Assembly: GCA_964535545.1 (NCBI GenBank)
Contig: CAZHUT010000037.1
Span: forward strand, 1-8,787
Length of the DNA stretch: 8,787 nt
From: DALYCO01 sp964535545
Lineage (GTDB): Bacteria; Patescibacteriota; Minisyncoccia; Phycocordibacterales; UBA9973
Direction of reading: 5' to 3'
Under the pieces are notes generated by a model. The model was given only the letters and a program-made list of their open reading frames with translations. It made no database searches and was not told the origin of the DNA. Below are positions 7,257 through 8,787 of this stretch, piece after piece (positions within the stretch are counted from its first letter, which is position 1; every line of letters begins with the position of its first letter). A program made the translations under genes and the position numbers.

Positions 7257-7257
7257 T
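7228..7257 (+). promoter_or_regulatory. Promoter of the 7264 gene, overlapping the gatA stop
   Basis: TATAAT (7252-7257) contains the TAA stop of gatA (7254-7256) and ends 6 nt before ATG 7264, so the transcript would start at the start codon. TTGCGA (7228-7233) at an 18-nt spacing is a partial -35. No Shine-Dalgarno is present. Confidence 0.5.
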
Positions 7258-7263
7258 ATCTCC

Positions 7264-8130
7264 ATGGCAGATGCTCATGGTGGTGGCGAAGAAGGTGGAG
7301 GACACTGGCTCGGTCTTTCGATGGGAATAATTGTTATCATTGCGATTGTCGCAGTGCTCATTTTTGGTTTGGCTACGCCGTTTACTCCAACATTTCTGAA
7401 TATCGACTATGTTTTTGGAAAGATCTTGATCATCTTGCAGGCAGTCGTCAGTTTCTTTGTCGATTACAATGTCGGCATGGGCATCAAGGCTGGGATTGGT
7501 ATCATTGTTGTGTTCCTGATCGCCCTCAATTTCTACCTTTTTATCCGTTTACTTGAAATGGAAGACGAGCATGAAGACCATGTGTACCACCATGCCGATG
7601 ACACAACCAAACCACACTCTATGCTCCGACATGTCTTGAATGATGCGAAAGAATTAGGCAGCGACATTGCCTCGATTGCGAAACCGGTAAATAGAGCAAC
7701 AGATAAGGCCGCTGACCTCTTTAATAAAGCTATCTACATGGAAGATGCCGATCTAGTTGATCCTTCGTCAGCGACACCGGACAATTCCTTGCCGCATGAG
7801 GTGGACGAAAAAGAGGGAAGTTCGAAATGGCGGATGGTTTTAAAGCATATGAATTCAAAAAATCCGTCTGATTGGAAGTTGGCAATTATTGAAGCAGATA
7901 CAATATTGGATGCGCTTGTTGAGCGTGCTGGTTTTCCAGGGGAAACTCTGGGAGAACGACTAAAAAATGCTGATCGGGGAGTGTTTCAGACCCTCGATTT
8001 TGCCTGGGAATCTCACAAAGTTCGAAATCGTATTGCCCACGAAGGTTCAAATTTTGTCCTGTCAGAACGGGACGCCAAAAAGACCATTCAGCAGTATGAA
8101 GAAGTCTTCAAGGAATTCCAGTATATTTAG
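7264..8130 (+). CDS. Membrane protein with a HEPN-like C-terminal domain
   Basis: 288 aa. A His/Gly-rich start (MADAHGGGEEGGGHW) leads into three hydrophobic segments (about 16-38, 50-68, 74-97), then an acidic His-rich linker (EMEDEHEDHVYHHADD, 98-113) and a long soluble part. The C-terminal region (about 188-288) is helical and holds K-VRNRIAHEG, giving R254-N255-x3-H259. This is the Rx4-6H motif, with Asn after Arg, that marks HEPN domains, many of which are RNases or nucleic-acid-binding modules. The rest of the domain (WKLAIIEADTILDAL, then LDFAWESHKVRN) fits a HEPN-like helical bundle. From memory, similar proteins of unknown function are common in Parcubacteria. It lies 7 nt after gatA and may share its transcripts, but has a leaderless-type promoter. 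Enzymatic activity is unproven. Confidence 0.8.
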   Translation: MADAHGGGEEGGGHWLGLSMGIIVIIAIVAVLIFGLATPFTPTFLNIDYVFGKILIILQAVVSFFVDYNVGMGIKAGIGIIVVFLIALNFYLFIRLLEMEDEHEDHVYHHADDTTKPHSMLRHVLNDAKELGSDIASIAKPVNRATDKAADLFNKAIYMEDADLVDPSSATPDNSLPHEVDEKEGSSKWRMVLKHMNSKNPSDWKLAIIEADTILDALVERAGFPGETLGERLKNADRGVFQTLDFAWESHKVRNRIAHEGSNFVLSERDAKKTIQQYEEVFKEFQYI

Positions 8131-8131
8131 C

Positions 8132-8159
8132 TTGCAAATTTCGGTTTTTTCAGTACAAT
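8132..8159 (+). promoter_or_regulatory. Candidate promoter of the tRNA cluster
   Basis: TTGCAA (8132-8137) and TACAAT (8154-8159) are spaced by 16 nt. Transcription would start near 8166, immediately before a terminator-like hairpin and the first fold-back element. Confidence 0.45.
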
Positions 8160-8170
8160 ATGGCTACTAG

Positions 8171-8189
8171 CGCTTACAAGAGCGTTTTT
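8171..8189 (+). terminator. Hairpin plus T-run before the tRNA cluster
   Basis: CGCTT and GAGCG pair (5 bp, one G.U) around the loop ACAA, followed by five T (8185-8189). It could end transcription from the 7264 gene. If the promoter at 8132-8159 is real, it would instead be an attenuator in the first 25 nt of the tRNA transcript. Confidence 0.5.
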
Positions 8190-8298
8190 ATATCGCGGGG
8201 TAGAGAAGAGGTATCTCCAACAAGACTATAGCGCGAATAACCGTAAGGTTATGAGCCTAGTCTGAAATGGGGTCTCTCGATCTATCCTGAGAGATATA
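8189..8298 (+). ncRNA. Fold-back element: 5' copy of tRNA-fMet plus its antisense
   Basis: Positions 8189-8217 are identical over 29 nt to 8297-8325, the leader and first 24 nt of the initiator tRNA. The similarity then stops and no anticodon arm, T arm or acceptor 3' strand follows. Instead the RNA can fold on itself as one long interrupted rod: 8189-8194 with 8293-8298; 8197-8204 with 8281-8288 (two G.U); 8207-8210 with 8274-8277; 8215-8219 with 8268-8272 (one G.U); 8223-8228 with 8258-8263; and ATAACC-GTAA-GGTTAT (8237-8252) at the tip with a GNRA-type loop. The right-hand strand also contains 14 nt (8245-8258) perfectly antisense to the anticodon arm of the real tRNA (8329-8342). Whether a stable RNA is made is unknown. 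It is not a functional tRNA. Confidence 0.6.
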
Positions 8299-8301
8299 TA
8301 T

Positions 8302-8372
8302 CGCGGGGTAGAGAAGAGGTATCTCGCAAGGCTCATAACCTTGAGGCCCACGTTCGATTCGTGGCCCCGCAA
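8302..8372 (+). tRNA. tRNA-fMet (initiator, CAT)
   Basis: 71 nt. Acceptor CGCGGGG/CCCCGCA with a C1.A72 mismatch, the bacterial initiator hallmark. D stem GAGA/TCTC includes the A11-U24 pair typical of initiators. Anticodon stem CAAGG/CCTTG, loop CTCATAA. Four-nt variable region, T stem CCACG/CGTGG with loop TTCGATT, discriminator A. CCA is not encoded (CAA follows). The anticodon stem has only two of the usual three G-C pairs next to the loop (29-41 is A-U). An exact copy of its 5' third lies 108 nt upstream. Confidence 0.95.
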
Positions 8373-8378
8373 CAATTC

Positions 8379-8410
8379 GGCAGGTGACATGCCAAAACTC
8401 ATGTCTTTTG
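8379..8410 (+). other. Two small hairpins between tRNA-fMet and the next element
   Basis: GGCA/TGCC (8379-8382, 8390-8393) encloses a 7-nt loop. CAAAA/TTTTG (8393-8397, 8406-8410) encloses CTCATGTC, which superficially resembles a CAT anticodon loop. They could be trailing structure for tRNA 3' processing. No complete tRNA can be built here. Confidence 0.3.
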
Positions 8411-8426
8411 CTGAAGAACGCTTTTT

Positions 8427-8513
8427 GTCCGGTGGTATGGACGTGGTAAAGTATGGCGGTTTTGCAGAGCCAAAACATCGCCATTGCTCGGAACTATGTG
8501 GTATGCCTTCGAC
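8427..8513 (+). ncRNA. Possible fold-back element before elongator tRNA-Met
   Basis: The start GTCCGGTGGTA (8427-8437) resembles the tRNA-Met start GTCGGTGTA with single-base insertions, and the GCTTTnn leader precedes both. The 3' end ATGCC-T-TC-GAC (8503-8513) can pair with it (10 pairs, two G.U, one bulge, one mismatch). Inside is a strong hairpin, 8453-8458 plus 8459-8464 against 8471-8476 and 8479-8484, 12 bp with a 2-nt bulge and a 6-nt loop. The layout mirrors the fMet and Asp elements, but sequence identity to the tRNA is weak. Parts of the strand are also open as a short reading frame. Confidence 0.3.
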
Positions 8514-8515
8514 AA

Positions 8516-8535
8516 AAAGCAAAGCAGTTTGCTTT
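8516..8535 (+). other. Perfect 8-bp hairpin in the leader of tRNA-Met
   Basis: AAAGCAAA and TTTGCTTT pair fully around GCAG and end 2 nt before the first base of tRNA-Met. It may guide 5' processing, or weakly terminate transcripts from upstream. Confidence 0.5.
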
Positions 8536-8537
8536 AA

Positions 8538-8610
8538 GTCGGTGTAGCTCAGGTAGTAGAGCATGGGACTCATAAGCCCAGTGTCGGAAGTGCAAGTCTT
8601 CCCACCGACA
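8538..8610 (+). tRNA. tRNA-Met (elongator, CAT)
   Basis: 73 nt. Acceptor GTCGGTG/CACCGAC is fully paired, so this is not an initiator. D stem GCTC/GAGC with loop AGGTAGTA; anticodon stem TGGGA/GCCCA with an A31.G39 mismatch, loop CTCATAA; variable GTGTC; T stem GGAAG/CTTCC with loop TGCAAGT; discriminator A; CCA not encoded. The T loop has G at position 55 where U is usual, and the D loop has A at the position normally G18 in the simplest alignment, so the standard 18-55 contact is altered on both sides. A tRNA-Ile read through lysidine (k2CAU) cannot be fully excluded from sequence alone. Confidence 0.85.
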
Positions 8611-8614
8611 CATT

Positions 8615-8658
8615 GACGTTAACCAGCGTCAAAAAACAAATGCGATCGTAGCTCAACT
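8615..8658 (+). repeat. Direct repeat, copy 1 (tRNA-Asp leader plus 5' end)
   Basis: Matches 8707-8750 at 41 of 44 positions, 92 nt apart. It contains a small stem (GACG/CGTC, extended outward by TT/AA), an A-rich linker and the first 17 nt of tRNA-Asp. Confidence 0.9.
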
Positions 8659-8704
8659 CAAGTTGGACTACAGCGAGCACTCGCTTGGCGAACTCGAAGA
8701 TTGC
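8642..8704 (+). ncRNA. Fold-back element: tRNA-Asp-like three-way junction RNA
   Basis: The first 17 nt equal the start of tRNA-Asp. A closing stem GCGATC/GATTGC (8642-8647 with 8699-8704, one G.U) imitates its acceptor stem. Hairpin 1 (8648-8671) pairs GTAG-C-TCAAC with GTTGG-A-CTAC around TCAA, so the D-arm sequence is paired with its own antisense. Hairpin 2 (8674-8696) pairs CGAG/CTCG and TCGC/GCGA around TTG; its 5' strand keeps GAGCACTCGC from the real tRNA (8756-8765). There is no anticodon loop, T arm or TTC loop, so it is not a working tRNA. Expression is unknown. Confidence 0.6.
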
Positions 8705-8706
8705 AA

Positions 8707-8750
8707 GACGTGAAGCAGCGTCACAAAACAAATGCGATCGTAGCTCAACT
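8707..8750 (+). repeat. Direct repeat, copy 2 (true tRNA-Asp leader and 5' end)
   Basis: Second copy of the repeat at 8615-8658. The three differences lie in the leader stem-loop and linker; the 17 tRNA bases are identical. This copy leads into the complete D and anticodon arms. Confidence 0.9.
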
Positions 8751-8787
8751 GGTTAGAGCACTCGCCTGTCACGCGAGAGGTTGCCGG
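8734..8787 (+). tRNA. tRNA-Asp (GTC), cut by the window end
   Basis: Acceptor 5' strand GCGATCG, D stem GCTC/GAGC with loop AACTGGTTA, anticodon stem CTCGC/GCGAG, loop CTGTCAC (anticodon GTC), variable AGGTT and the 5' strand of the T stem, GCCGG. The T loop and the acceptor 3' strand lie beyond the window. Confidence 0.9.

Noticed and set aside
8160..8231. 23-codon open frame starting directly after TACAAT
   Set aside because: It runs through the terminator-like hairpin into the tRNA copy, and no ribosome binding site or homology supports it.
8194..8301. Group I intron or split tRNA-fMet
   Set aside because: The downstream tRNA is complete by itself, so nothing needs splicing. The insert has no group I core elements that I can align, and it is far too short.
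8341..8547. Open frame on the plus strand spanning the fMet-Met spacer, with an internal ATG at 8389
   Set aside because: It starts inside tRNA-fMet and stops inside tRNA-Met. The shorter version from 8389 has AGGTGA only 1 nt before the ATG and ends in the tRNA. The 52-aa sequence is not absurd, so a small gene is not fully excluded, but RNA structure explains the region better.
8226..8573. 115-aa open frame on the minus strand across the tRNA cluster
   Set aside because: It is antisense to two tRNAs and the fold-back elements, with no start signals or recognisable protein pattern.
8189..8750. Integrase attachment-site duplications in tRNA genes
   Set aside because: Integrating elements usually duplicate the 3' part of a tRNA and enclose cargo with an integrase. 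Here 5' parts are copied about 100 nt apart with no cargo, at more than one tRNA.
8189..8787. T-box riboswitch
   Set aside because: No T-box antiterminator motif and no aminoacyl-tRNA synthetase or amino-acid gene downstream; the downstream genes are tRNAs.

Overview
The window looks like a chromosomal segment from a Candidate Phyla Radiation (Patescibacteria, probably Parcubacteria-type) bacterium. The signs are very tight spacing, minor-pilin-like genes beside ligA, a gatC-gatA pair without gatB, a conserved-looking membrane protein with a HEPN-like motif, tRNAs without an encoded CCA, and almost no Shine-Dalgarno sequences. The taxonomic call is inference from layout and protein style. The standard genetic code fits every gene.

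Layout. (1) 47-2747: four co-directional genes for prepilin-like proteins (GspH/FimT-like, PulJ/PilW-like, GspI/PilV-like, PilX-like), overlapping or 1 nt apart; they probably form the minor-pilin tip complex of a type IV pilus. (2) 2782-4806: ligA, NAD+-dependent DNA ligase. (3) 4807-5536: an AT-rich self-contained cassette with a consensus sigma70-type promoter, a 21-bp imperfect inverted repeat in a long leader, a real Shine-Dalgarno, an unrecognised 159-aa gene and a strong intrinsic terminator. It looks like inserted cargo. (4) 5561-7256: gatC-gatA, two subunits of the tRNA-dependent amidotransferase. (5) 7264-8130: a three-helix membrane protein whose cytosolic C-terminal domain carries an RNxxxH (HEPN-type) motif. 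(6) 8131-8787: a tRNA cluster: initiator Met, elongator Met and Asp (cut by the window end).

The most unusual part is the tRNA cluster. About 92-111 nt upstream of each tRNA lies a second, non-functional copy of that tRNA's own 5' part, in two cases with its immediate leader. Each copy is followed by roughly antisense sequence, so the copy folds back on itself. This is exact and clear for tRNA-fMet (29 identical nt, plus a 14-nt perfect antisense match to the anticodon arm) and for tRNA-Asp (41 of 44 nt), and weak for elongator tRNA-Met. The resulting order sense copy - antisense - true tRNA could act as a folding or processing switch, a source of tRNA-targeting small RNAs, or be a scar of template switching. 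I know of no described system with this layout.

Expression signals also differ within the window. Several genes (2061, ligA, gatC, 7264) have a TATAAT/TATACT box ending 7-12 nt before the start codon and no Shine-Dalgarno, as expected for leaderless or nearly leaderless mRNAs. Three other junctions are TAATATG (stop, 1 nt, start). Only the cassette gene at 5009 uses a normal Shine-Dalgarno.
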